In this document: positions 34,513 through 42,302 of the stretch, piece by piece | Layout of the letters: each line of letters starts with the position of its first letter | Position numbering within the stretch: the first letter of the stretch is position 1 | From: Geitlerinema sp. S16 | Lineage (GTDB): Bacteria > Cyanobacteriota > Cyanobacteriia > Cyanobacteriales > Geitlerinemataceae | Assembly (NCBI GenBank): GCA_011390275.1 | Contig: JAABST010000029.1 | Coordinates: 1 to 42,302 of the forward strand | Length of the DNA stretch: 42,302 bases | Reading direction: 5' to 3' | Notes under the pieces: generated by a model | What the model was told of the DNA's origin: nothing | Databases searched by the model: none | What the model saw: only the letters and a program-made list of their open reading frames with translations | Program-made: the position numbers and the translations under genes

Positions 34513-34764
34513 TTGACGATTGCGACTCGAACCGTACGCGAAACGGCTTTTTTAGTTGTTCCCTTTTTCGTCCTGGGAATCGTGCCGTTTGTTCATGCAT
34601 TTAATGTAGAACAAGAGCGATCCCCATACAAGGTATTGATACAACTGTTCGTCAATTGTGGAGTGGCTACTATCAAACAATGTAAAGTTTTAGTCGAAGC
34701 ATGGGGGAATTACCTAGAAATTGGGCTGAAATTGATTGAATTTAGAAGTGGCTTGAAGGATTGA
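34513..34764 (+). CDS. Possible small membrane protein
   Basis: An 83-codon frame starting with TTG holds a hydrophobic segment (AFLVVPFFVLGIVPFVHAF) followed by a charged, helical tail. I recognise no family. The start codon is weak and there is no clear ribosome site, so it may be spurious. Confidence 0.3.
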   Translation: MTIATRTVRETAFLVVPFFVLGIVPFVHAFNVEQERSPYKVLIQLFVNCGVATIKQCKVLVEAWGNYLEIGLKLIEFRSGLKD

Positions 34765-34842
34765 TTCGCTTCTTTTTGGGATTGAAATCTAGGACTGAAT
34801 TTCAAAATCGTTTAATCAATCGTTTAAATTATGTTCACCCCT

Positions 34843-36117
34843 TCAAGACCCCTCAACGATCGGTACACCGATCTGTAAGACCTCCACAGACTCACCCGCC
34901 GCGATCGCCGTAGTTCCCACCGGAACCACCGCCAACCCATTGCTTAACGCCAAACCGATCGCATTGCCGGAGCTGCTGCTGCCCTGAGCGCGATCAAATT
35001 CAAAACCGTTGCGACCGTAGTACAGCGATCCCCAAATATAGGTTTCGCGGCTCCCGCCTGCTCGCAAGTCCTCTCGTAGCGTTGCCCGCACAACTAACGG
35101 CTCCCATCCCCGAGCTAATCCCGAGAGTTTGAGCAATGCTGGACGCACAAACCGCCAGCAGCTCACGAGGGCGGACACTGGATTTCCGGGTAAACCGAAA
35201 TAGATCACAGATTGATCGCGGCCAGCCTCTGAGTGGGGAAAGGTTGCGACCGTTAGGGGTTTCCCCGGTTTGACGGCCACCGATCGAATCCGAATATCAC
35301 CGCCAAGATGCCCTAGGACATCTTCCACATAATCGTAATCACCGACGGAGACACCACCGGTGGAGATCACCATATCGGCCTCTTCGATCGCCTGGGCGAT
35401 CGTGGCGGCGGTGACTCGGGGATCATCAGCGATAATGCCGAACGGGAGGACGATCGCGCCGTGGCGTTCGAGAAAGCTGGCGATCGCGACTTGATTGGAA
35501 TCGACAATTTGGCCGGGGAGCAGTGGCTGATCCGGTGGGACAAGTTCGCGACCGGTGGAGAGCAGCGCCACGCGGGGACGACGGAAAACCCGGACGAAGG
35601 TGCATTGCGCCGCCGCTAGTACCGCGACTTCGGCGGCGGTGAGGGCGATCCCGGCAGGAAGCAGGGTGTCACCGCTTTGGTAAAATTCCCCTTTGGTGCG
35701 GACGAACTGACCGATCGCTGCTGGGGCGCTTTGGACTACCACGTGATCGCCCTTGCGTGTCGTGTTCTCCTGCATGACGATCGTATCCGCTCCTTTGGGC
35801 AGCATCGATCCCGTGAAAATCCGAACGGCTTGACCGGGATGCACCATATTTTGTGGCGCACACCCCGCCGGGACTTCGCCGACCACTTCTAAGGTGATCG
35901 GCTCGGTCTCGCTGGCCTGCGCCACATCCGCAAACCGCACCGCATAGCCATCCATCGCCGAGTTATCCCAGTGGGGAAAATCGAGGCGGCTGGCGACGGG
36001 CTGTGACAGGATGCGCCCGCTAACCCGATCGAGTTTGATCGACTCCGTGTCACCGATCACGTTAAACGGTTGAATACACCCAAGGATAATCGCTTCAGCT
36101 TCACGAACGGGGATCAT
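34843..36117 (-). CDS. moeA: Molybdopterin molybdenumtransferase
   Basis: MoeA inserts molybdate into adenylylated molybdopterin to make molybdenum cofactor, needed for nitrate reductase in cyanobacteria. The 424-residue protein is full length. Motifs include FPHWDNSAMDGYAVR near 48, the domain-III pattern STGRELVPPDQPL near 187, STGGVSVGDYDYVEDVL near 255-271, and VKPGKPLTVATF and GLPGNPVSALVSCWRFVRPA near 280-325. The C-terminal beta-barrel domain IV ends the protein. No moaA or mobA neighbours are visible. It diverges from mutS2 across about 230 bp. Confidence 0.96.
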   Translation of the reverse strand: MIPVREAEAIILGCIQPFNVIGDTESIKLDRVSGRILSQPVASRLDFPHWDNSAMDGYAVRFADVAQASETEPITLEVVGEVPAGCAPQNMVHPGQAVRIFTGSMLPKGADTIVMQENTTRKGDHVVVQSAPAAIGQFVRTKGEFYQSGDTLLPAGIALTAAEVAVLAAAQCTFVRVFRRPRVALLSTGRELVPPDQPLLPGQIVDSNQVAIASFLERHGAIVLPFGIIADDPRVTAATIAQAIEEADMVISTGGVSVGDYDYVEDVLGHLGGDIRIRSVAVKPGKPLTVATFPHSEAGRDQSVIYFGLPGNPVSALVSCWRFVRPALLKLSGLARGWEPLVVRATLREDLRAGGSRETYIWGSLYYGRNGFEFDRAQGSSSSGNAIGLALSNGLAVVPVGTTAIAAGESVEVLQIGVPIVEGS

Positions 36118-36348
36118 AGCGGCAGCTCCTAAAATAGAAAAAAGAATAGAAGGTGATTCGGCGTGGCAATTATTTTAAGATTAGTAACAATCGGTAAAAT
36201 TAACGTAGTGACTTTTCATCGATCATAAGTTGTTGACCCGTATGAGCAGTCTTCTGACCTAGATTTCAGTCCGATTTCAGCCCCAATTCAGCCTGTAGAG
36301 CGCACAATTTACGTTAAAAGCGTTACCACTAATCGCTCGCTGTCATCC

Positions 36349-38961
36349 GTGTTAGCCCGTCATCCCCAAACTCTCCGCCCACCGTTGCCCCTTGCGCCAC
36401 CGTTGATTCAATCCGAAACCCTTGACCTGCTCGAATGGTCGCGTCTTTGTCAGCATCTTTCGACCTTTTGTGCGACCAAGCTCGGCGCGATCGCCGCGCG
36501 ACAACTTCAGCTACCGCCCACCCAAGCCGATAGTGAATATCTGCTCGCACAAACCAAGGAAACCTACGCGATCGAGCTGAGTGTCGATGCGGGGATTCCG
36601 TTTGGTGGGATTAACGATATTGGCGGGGCGATCGAACGGGCGCAACTGCAAGGGTTGCTGTCGGGCGAGGAGTGTAACGATATTGCGTCCACGCTGGCCG
36701 GAGCGCGGCAAATTCGGCGGACGATCGACGGTCTCGATGATCTCGATTTACCCGTGTTAACGGCGCTGATTGCGGATCTGCGCACCCATCCCGAGCTGGA
36801 AAAAGAGATCCATCGCTGCGTAGACGAACGCGGCTCGGTGACCGATCGCGCCAGTCCTGACCTCGAACGCATTCGCAGCCAACTCAAAAGTACGCGCGAT
36901 CGCATCCAGCAAACCCTCTATCGCCTGATCCAGCGTCACGGGTCGGCCTTGCAGGAACACTCGATTACAATGCGCGGCGATCGCTACGTTGTGCCGGTCA
37001 AAGCCGGACTTCAGGGCGAAGTTCCCGGCATTGTCCACGATATTTCTAGCTCGGGATCGACGTTTTATATCGAACCGAAGGCGATCGTCAATGACAATAA
37101 CCAACTGCGGACACTGCAACGCCAGGAACGCCAAGCCGAGGAGGTGGTGTTACGCGCCCTGAGTGTGCAGGTGGCGGAGGTGGCCGAGAGTTTGGAGCAA
37201 TTGCTGGCGATCGTTACGACGATCGATCTCGCCATGGCTCGCGCCCGATATGCCTATTGGCTGGAGGCGAATCCACCGCGTTTCGTGACCCCAGACGAGC
37301 CGATGAACCTGCGGACGTTACGTCATCCGCTGCTGGTGTGGCAGCACAAACACGAAAGCGGTGCGCCGGTGGTGGCGATCGATGCGCCGGTGCGATCGTA
37401 CACCCGAGTGGTGGCGATTACGGGGCCTAACACCGGAGGCAAAACCGTGACGCTGAAGTCGATCGGTTTAGCGGCGTTGATGGCACGCTGTGGCTTATTT
37501 ATTCCGGCACGGGAACCGGTGGAAATCTGCTGGTTTGGTCAAATTTTGGCCGATATTGGCGATGAACAGTCATTACAGCAAAGTCTATCGACGTTTTCCG
37601 GTCATATTCGCCGCATTAGTCGCATTTTGGCGGCATTACCTGAGTCGGCGGAGGCTGGCGTCGATGTCTCGGCGATCGCCGTTAATTCCGAGGAAAATTC
37701 ACAAACCAATCAGACTGAATCAATTTCGAGTGAGTCGCAATTAAACGGTTTAAAGTCTACGGTTGTAGGCTCAACGCCACCACCTCCGGCCTCTAATCCC
37801 CTGGTGTTACTCGACGAGGTTGGCGCAGGCACAGACCCCACCGAAGGCAGCGCCCTGGCGATCGCCCTGCTCAAGACCCTGGCTGATCGCGCTCGTTTGA
37901 CGATCGCCACCACCCACTTCGGCGAACTCAAAACGTTGAAATATCAAGACGATCGCTTCGAGAATGCCTCGGTGGAGTTTGACGACGTGAGCCTAAAACC
38001 GACCTACCGTCTGCTCTGGGGCATTCCCGGTCGTTCCAACGCCTTGGCGATCGCCCGCCGCCTTGGTCTCGATTCCCACGTCCTCGATCTCGCCGAACAC
38101 CAGATCGCCCCCACCGGTGTCGCCGACGTGAACCAGACGATCGCCGAACTCGAAGCCGAGCGCCGCCGCCAAGAAGCCAAGGCCAACGAAGCCCAGCAGC
38201 TCGTGACCCAAGCCGAACGGCTCAATCGCGAGATTTCTCAAAAGGCGGAACAGCTCAAGCTGCGCGAAACCGAGCTGAAACAGCAGCAAGAGGAGGCGGT
38301 TCGGACGGAAATTAATCAGGCCAAAGGTGAAATCGCTAAGGTGATCCGTCAGCTTCAGCGCAGTAAAGATCCCACAGCGCAGGCGGCTCGCGCGGCCACC
38401 GAGACGATTAACGGTATCGCCCAAACTCGTCTTCCGTCGCAAACCACGCCCAAACCCACACCGGGCTTTAAGCCGAAGATTGGCGATCGGGTGCGGATTC
38501 CGCGCCTGGGTCAAACGGCGGAGGTTCTGAGTGATGTGAATAAAGACAATGAGTTAACGGTGCGGTTTGGTTTGATGAAGATGACGATCGGGCTGGTGGA
38601 GATCGAGTCATTGGATGGCAAAAAGCCGGATGTGCCGGAGCCGAAAGCCAAAACCAAAGCCCAGGCGAAACAGGCCAAGACCGAAGCCACCCAGAAAAAA
38701 GCGGCGCCGATCCTTCGCACCTCGAAAAATACCTTTGATGTGCGTGGCAATCGCATTTCCGAAGCGGAGCTACAGCTTGAGTCGGCGATCGCGGAAGCCG
38801 TGCCGATCGGCGGTGCGCTGTGGATTATCCACGGCAAGGGGACGGGTAAGTTACGCCTCGGGGTGCATGAGCTACTGACGCGATCGCCGTATATCGATCG
38901 GTTTGAGTTGGCCGCACACAATGATGGGGGGGCGGGGGTGACGATCGCCTATTTAAAGTGA
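36349..38961 (+). CDS. mutS2: Endonuclease MutS2
   Basis: The 870-residue MutS2 family protein acts in suppressing recombination and, in some bacteria, in rescuing collided ribosomes. The N-terminal clamp region is followed by Walker A GPNTGGKTVTLKSIG near 360 and Walker B LLDEVGAGTDPTEGSALA near 488. Then come TTHFGELK, a long coiled coil (about 590-660, rich in Glu/Lys/Gln) and a C-terminal Smr nuclease domain (about 797-870) with FDVRGNRISEAELQ and HGKGTGKLR. Between the ATPase motifs, at about 434-484, there is a Ser/Asn/Pro-rich insert of about 45 residues that most family members lack. The start is GTG at 36349. Confidence 0.95.
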   Translation: MLARHPQTLRPPLPLAPPLIQSETLDLLEWSRLCQHLSTFCATKLGAIAARQLQLPPTQADSEYLLAQTKETYAIELSVDAGIPFGGINDIGGAIERAQLQGLLSGEECNDIASTLAGARQIRRTIDGLDDLDLPVLTALIADLRTHPELEKEIHRCVDERGSVTDRASPDLERIRSQLKSTRDRIQQTLYRLIQRHGSALQEHSITMRGDRYVVPVKAGLQGEVPGIVHDISSSGSTFYIEPKAIVNDNNQLRTLQRQERQAEEVVLRALSVQVAEVAESLEQLLAIVTTIDLAMARARYAYWLEANPPRFVTPDEPMNLRTLRHPLLVWQHKHESGAPVVAIDAPVRSYTRVVAITGPNTGGKTVTLKSIGLAALMARCGLFIPAREPVEICWFGQILADIGDEQSLQQSLSTFSGHIRRISRILAALPESAEAGVDVSAIAVNSEENSQTNQTESISSESQLNGLKSTVVGSTPPPPASNPLVLLDEVGAGTDPTEGSALAIALLKTLADRARLTIATTHFGELKTLKYQDDRFENASVEFDDVSLKPTYRLLWGIPGRSNALAIARRLGLDSHVLDLAEHQIAPTGVADVNQTIAELEAERRRQEAKANEAQQLVTQAERLNREISQKAEQLKLRETELKQQQEEAVRTEINQAKGEIAKVIRQLQRSKDPTAQAARAATETINGIAQTRLPSQTTPKPTPGFKPKIGDRVRIPRLGQTAEVLSDVNKDNELTVRFGLMKMTIGLVEIESLDGKKPDVPEPKAKTKAQAKQAKTEATQKKAAPILRTSKNTFDVRGNRISEAELQLESAIAEAVPIGGALWIIHGKGTGKLRLGVHELLTRSPYIDRFELAAHNDGGAGVTIAYLK

Positions 38962-39095
38962 ACAATTAAACTCAGTTGCCCAAGCCAAAAATTGACTGGA
39001 TCGCAGGGAGTGAGACTTTTGAGGTTTTGGAAACCTTAAAGGTCTGAAACCACTGCTGATGATCTTGGGCGACTTATCGCGATAAAAATCAAGTT

Positions 39096-39145
39096 CACGT
39101 CAAAAGTCCAGATCAAAAACTCAGATCAAACATTCAGGTCAAAAC
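39096..39145 (+). promoter_or_regulatory. Imperfect tandem repeats just before an unknown gene
   Basis: Three to four units of about 13-14 bp follow each other: TCCAGATCAAAAAC, TCAGATCAAACAT and TCAGGTCAAAAC, preceded by ACGTCAAAAG. The last ends one base before the ATG at 39147. They may bind a regulator or be simple slippage products. Confidence 0.4.
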
Positions 39146-39146
39146 T

Positions 39147-40034
39147 ATGTCCAAAACGATTAACGAACGTGTCGATGCTCTGCCCAATAGCGGCATGACC
39201 ATTTTCGCCTTAAACTCCCTTGATTTCGTGATTCCAGGCCAATGGAATAATCTGATCGGCTGGGAAAACACCATCCGCACGGTGACAGGCGAAGATGACA
39301 CCAGCTTGATTCAGATGGTCAGCGATCGTGCGATCGAGCTGTATAACGACAAGTCTCAGGGCTATCAAAACGCGCTATTTCTTTACGACACGATCGACTC
39401 AGCGGGCAGCGCTCTCGGGACGGCGGCGCTGGCGAATAAAGTCGGTGAAAAAGTGCCGCTGTTGGGTTTGCTTAACAAGCTAACGCCACGTGCGGACAAA
39501 GCCCAGGCGATCGATTTGAGTCTGAAACTGATCGTCGAGATCCTCGCGTTTTGCAAAATTAACGGCATTCCCGGCGATAGCGTCGGTGATTTCATGGCCT
39601 CCCTCGCCGATTACGGTGGTGAGGCGTTGATGCGGATGGCGGCGCTGGTGTGTTTTGACGGTCTGATCCCCCTCGGTCCGGACTTTATCAGCCTGGTCAC
39701 CGAAAAACTCGGTAACCTGACCGAGGGTGAGTTGAAGGATAACTCCGGCTTTAATAAAATTAAGCGGTTCATTCCCGATCGTGGTGCGGGCGGACAGTTG
39801 GGCTTTATTCAGAGCAGTTTCGGGACGGTGAGTAATTGGATGGGCGGTTTTGTGGCCGATCATGATCTCACGCCGAAAAAGGTGGTCAACAATTTACAGT
39901 CATTTATTGAGGTGACGGATGACAAGCTGGATTATTTGGCGGCGTTTTTGGATATGAGCACGAATTATTATGCTCATACGGGTGTGCAGACGTTGGCGAA
40001 ACGGTTGATTGATCGGGCTTACGCCGAGATTTAG
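39147..40034 (+). CDS. Conserved-looking protein of unknown function
   Basis: The 295-residue protein has no signal peptide and no strong membrane helix. It is rich in amphipathic helices, including LNSLDFVIPGQWNNLIGWEN at the start, VGEKVPLLGLLNKLTPRADK in the middle, and AALVCFDGLIPLGPDFISLV. I do not recognise a family and assign no function. Codon use is normal for the window, which supports expression. An AGGTCAAAACT context precedes the ATG and could serve as a weak ribosome site. It lies between mutS2 and aspS on the same strand, with its own upstream repeat region. Confidence 0.7.
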   Translation: MSKTINERVDALPNSGMTIFALNSLDFVIPGQWNNLIGWENTIRTVTGEDDTSLIQMVSDRAIELYNDKSQGYQNALFLYDTIDSAGSALGTAALANKVGEKVPLLGLLNKLTPRADKAQAIDLSLKLIVEILAFCKINGIPGDSVGDFMASLADYGGEALMRMAALVCFDGLIPLGPDFISLVTEKLGNLTEGELKDNSGFNKIKRFIPDRGAGGQLGFIQSSFGTVSNWMGGFVADHDLTPKKVVNNLQSFIEVTDDKLDYLAAFLDMSTNYYAHTGVQTLAKRLIDRAYAEI

Positions 40035-40404
40035 CGCGATCGGGGCAATGGTTAAGGCATGAGTAGAGCAGGCGTCGCCCACCGTCTCGATGATTCGCCT
40101 GCATATTGTGATCGTGGTGGGTACAGACCAGCATTGCCGCTACTCCAGTGCCAAAATAAAAACCCCAAGACCGCAAAGGGTCTCGGGGTTTAAATGTCAG
40201 GGTGCATCTACCACTACCTTTATCCGTCACGACACCACACGTTCCGGACAGTTCCGAAAAGTCTTGCTTATTTTTATCGATCTTGCCTCACGTGGCGAAT
40301 CGAGACTTAACAGCGATCGCGCCACAGGGCATAATAGATAGGTTTTTCTGAAAACACGTCCAACGTCCCCGTCACCCCGGCTCGATCGCCGGATCGAAAC
40401 CGTC
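40035..40404. other. Intergenic region before aspS
   Basis: This 370-bp gap contains one strong hairpin (listed separately) and the presumed aspS promoter. I see no tRNA or other clear gene. Confidence 0.5.
40150..40191 (-). terminator. Terminator hairpin oriented to the minus strand
   Basis: On the minus strand the sequence reads AACCCCGAGACCC-TTTGC-GGTCTTGGGGTT followed by TTTATTTT, a classical rho-independent terminator. On the plus strand the T-tract is short. No minus-strand gene ends here, so either it works in both directions for the gene at 39147 or it ends an unseen leftward transcript. Confidence 0.6.
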
Positions 40405-42228
40405 ATGCGAACCCACTATTGCGGCACTTTACGTAGCGAGCACATTGGCCAAACCGTCACGCTTTGCGGCTGGGTCGATCGTCGCCGTGACCACGGGGGC
40501 GTGATTTTCGTCGATCTGCGCGATCGGACCGGCGTCGTGCAAATCGCCAGCGATCCCGAACGGACACCCGAGGCATACCCCAAAGCCGACGCCCTGCGTA
40601 ACGAATACGTCGTGCGCGTCACCGGTCGCGTCTCCCAGCGCCCGGACGAATCGCTCAACGACAAGCTGCCGACGGGCGAAGTGGAGATTTATGCGGAGTC
40701 GATCGAACTGCTCAACGCCGTTAGTAAGCAATTGCCGTTTCAGGTCAGCAGCTCCGACACCGAGAATGTGCGCGAAGATTTGCGGCTGAAATATCGCTAC
40801 CTCGATTTGCGGCGGCAACGCATGGCGGGCAACCTGAAGCTACGCCACAACGTGATCAAAGCGATGCGTCGTTTCCTCGAAGATTGCGAGCAGTTCATCG
40901 AAGTCGAAACGCCGATCCTGACCAAATCCACCCCCGAAGGCGCACGCGATTACCTCGTCCCGAGCCGCGTTAACCCCGGCGAATTTTTCGCGCTGCCCCA
41001 GTCGCCGCAGTTGTTTAAGCAGTTGCTTATGGTGTCGGGCATGGATCGCTATTACCAGATCGCCCGCTGTTTCCGCGATGAGGATTTACGCGCCGATCGC
41101 CAGCCAGAATTCACCCAGCTCGATATGGAAATGAGCTTCATGGATCAGGATGAAGTCCTGGCGCTGAATGAAGCTCTAATCGCGCACATTTATAAGGAAG
41201 TTCGCGGCCAAGACATCGCGCTACCGTTGCCGCGCATCACCTACGCCGACGCGATGGAGCGCTACGGCACCGATCGCCCCGACACACGCTACGGCCTCGA
41301 ACTGGTCAACGCTTCGGACATCATGGCCACCTCGGGCTTTAAGGTGTTTTCCGGTGCGGTGAAGTCCGGCGGTGTGGTGAAGGTGTTGCCGATCCCCGGT
41401 GGAAATGATGTGATCTCGAATGTGCAGATCAAGCCCGGTGGGGATTTGTTCAAGGAGGCGACCGAGGCTGGTGCGAAGGGTCTGGCCTATATTCGCGTTA
41501 AGGAAAACGGCGAGATCGATACGATCGGCGCGATCAAGGACAACCTCAGCCCGGAACAAAAAGAGGAGTTACTGAGCCGCTGCGGTGCGGAGGCGGGTCA
41601 CCTGCTGCTGTTCGGTGCGGGCGATACGGCGACGGTGAATAAGGCGCTCGATCGACTGCGCCAAGTGGTCGCTCGTCGGATGAACCTGATCGACGAAAGC
41701 AAACATAATTTGCTCTGGGTGGTGGATTTCCCGATGGTGGAATGGAACGCCGACGATAACCGTTACGAAGCGCTACACCACCCGTTCACCGCGCCGAATC
41801 CGGACGACATGGCCGACCTCTCGACCGCTCGCGCCGTGGCCTACGACATTATCTTGAACGGCTACGAAATCGGCGGTGGCAGTTTGCGGATCTATCAACG
41901 TGATGTTCAAGAAAAAGTCTTCGAGCTGATTGGTTTATCTGAAGAGGAAGCCCGCGCGAAATTTGGCTTTTTGCTTGAAGCGTTTGAGTTTGGTACGCCG
42001 CCCCACGCGGGGATCGCCTACGGTCTCGATCGTCTGGTGATGCTGCTCGCGGGCGAGGATTCGATTCGCGATACGATCGCCTTCCCGAAAACCCAGAACG
42101 CAAGCTGCTTGCTGACCGAAGCTCCGGCAGGTGTGGATAAATCCCAGTTGAAAGAGCTGTTTATCGCGTCAACCTACGTTCCCAAAAAAGACGAGAAAAA
42201 AGACGAAAAAGAAGACGCGAGTAAGTAG
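40405..42228 (+). CDS. aspS: Aspartyl-tRNA synthetase
   Basis: AspS charges tRNA-Asp (and, in organisms lacking AsnRS, also tRNA-Asn). The 607-residue protein is the bacterial type. The N-terminal OB-fold ([20 protein letters not shown] near 22-41) is followed by a hinge, class II motif 1 ([20 protein letters not shown] near 168) and motif 2 ([20 protein letters not shown] near 222). The bacterial GAD insertion spans about 290-420, and motif 3 is [13 protein letters not shown] near 536. The tail after TYVPKK is short and lysine/glutamate-rich. The stop codon TAG is the first three bases of a MITE that continues to the window end. Confidence 0.97.
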   Translation: MRTHYCGTLRSEHIGQTVTLCGWVDRRRDHGGVIFVDLRDRTGVVQIASDPERTPEAYPKADALRNEYVVRVTGRVSQRPDESLNDKLPTGEVEIYAESIELLNAVSKQLPFQVSSSDTENVREDLRLKYRYLDLRRQRMAGNLKLRHNVIKAMRRFLEDCEQFIEVETPILTKSTPEGARDYLVPSRVNPGEFFALPQSPQLFKQLLMVSGMDRYYQIARCFRDEDLRADRQPEFTQLDMEMSFMDQDEVLALNEALIAHIYKEVRGQDIALPLPRITYADAMERYGTDRPDTRYGLELVNASDIMATSGFKVFSGAVKSGGVVKVLPIPGGNDVISNVQIKPGGDLFKEATEAGAKGLAYIRVKENGEIDTIGAIKDNLSPEQKEELLSRCGAEAGHLLLFGAGDTATVNKALDRLRQVVARRMNLIDESKHNLLWVVDFPMVEWNADDNRYEALHHPFTAPNPDDMADLSTARAVAYDIILNGYEIGGGSLRIYQRDVQEKVFELIGLSEEEARAKFGFLLEAFEFGTPPHAGIAYGLDRLVMLLAGEDSIRDTIAFPKTQNASCLLTEAPAGVDKSQLKELFIASTYVPKKDEKKDEKEDASK

Positions 42229-42302
42229 ACCTCTTGCATGAATCGCCCTCATCCCCCAGTCCCTTCTCCCAAGCGGGGAGAAGGGGAGCCAAATCAAAAA
42301 TA
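42226..42302. mobile_element. MITE family C, cut by the window end
   Basis: It begins TAGACCTCTTGCATGAAT and follows the element at 6910-7061 nearly base for base for 77 bp (differences include AGCCCC versus AGTCCC). Its first three bases are the aspS stop codon. The rest lies outside the window. Confidence 0.85.

Noticed and set aside
42181..42228. Lysine/glutamate-rich end of aspS as a frameshift or fusion
   Set aside because: All class II synthetase motifs are intact and in order; a short charged tail is within normal variation.

Overview
The window is a cyanobacterial chromosome segment. The evidence is dense HIP1 octamers (GCGATCGC) throughout the GC-rich genes, cyanobacterial versions of several families (MscS, MlaE-type permease, VanW, Ski2-like helicase, CIA30 protein, TonB-dependent receptor with long acidic leader), and many short inverted-repeat elements between genes. 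Most of it is ordinary accessory and housekeeping sequence. I see no phage, no complete transposase gene, no rRNA and no recognisable tRNA.

Layout. 1-5000 is on the minus strand: a hypothetical gene cut by the window edge, a BaiN-like flavoprotein, a Uma2-family protein, a decayed secreted/WD40 gene with two in-frame stops, and a membrane-anchored Ser/Thr kinase. 5300-9740 is on the plus strand: a stand-alone ManC-type cupin, an MlaE-type lipid permease and PriA. nadC (minus) and a CIA30-domain gene (plus) diverge at 10.7 kb. An MscS channel, a diguanylate cyclase with an ethylene-receptor-like membrane sensor, and two hypothetical proteins follow to 16.9 kb. uppP (minus) and hemE (plus) diverge at 18 kb, then come a VanW protein, a WecA/MraY-like glycosyltransferase (minus) and a Ski2-like RNA helicase.

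24.4-27.1 kb is different: AT-rich, almost without HIP1, full of short repeats, and carrying two CsbD genes, a 47-residue membrane protein and a YggT-like protein, which looks like a stress mini-island. 27.3-28.7 kb holds a cyclophilin fused to RTX calcium-binding repeats.

28.8-33.9 kb looks like a cobalamin uptake locus: a TonB-like protein, a cobalamin riboswitch, a TonB-dependent receptor and a substrate-binding lipoprotein, closed by a terminator. About 1 kb of nearly gene-free AT-rich sequence follows. The end holds moeA (minus), mutS2, an unrecognised protein and aspS.

A recurring theme is miniature inverted-repeat elements (MITEs). I count at least five families. Two families share an internal core but have different ends, and in two places the element's first bases are the TAG stop codon of the neighbouring gene (vanW-like and aspS). 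The strongest functional observation is the diguanylate cyclase whose N-terminal membrane domain keeps the Asp, Tyr, Pro, Cys and His positions of plant ethylene receptors.
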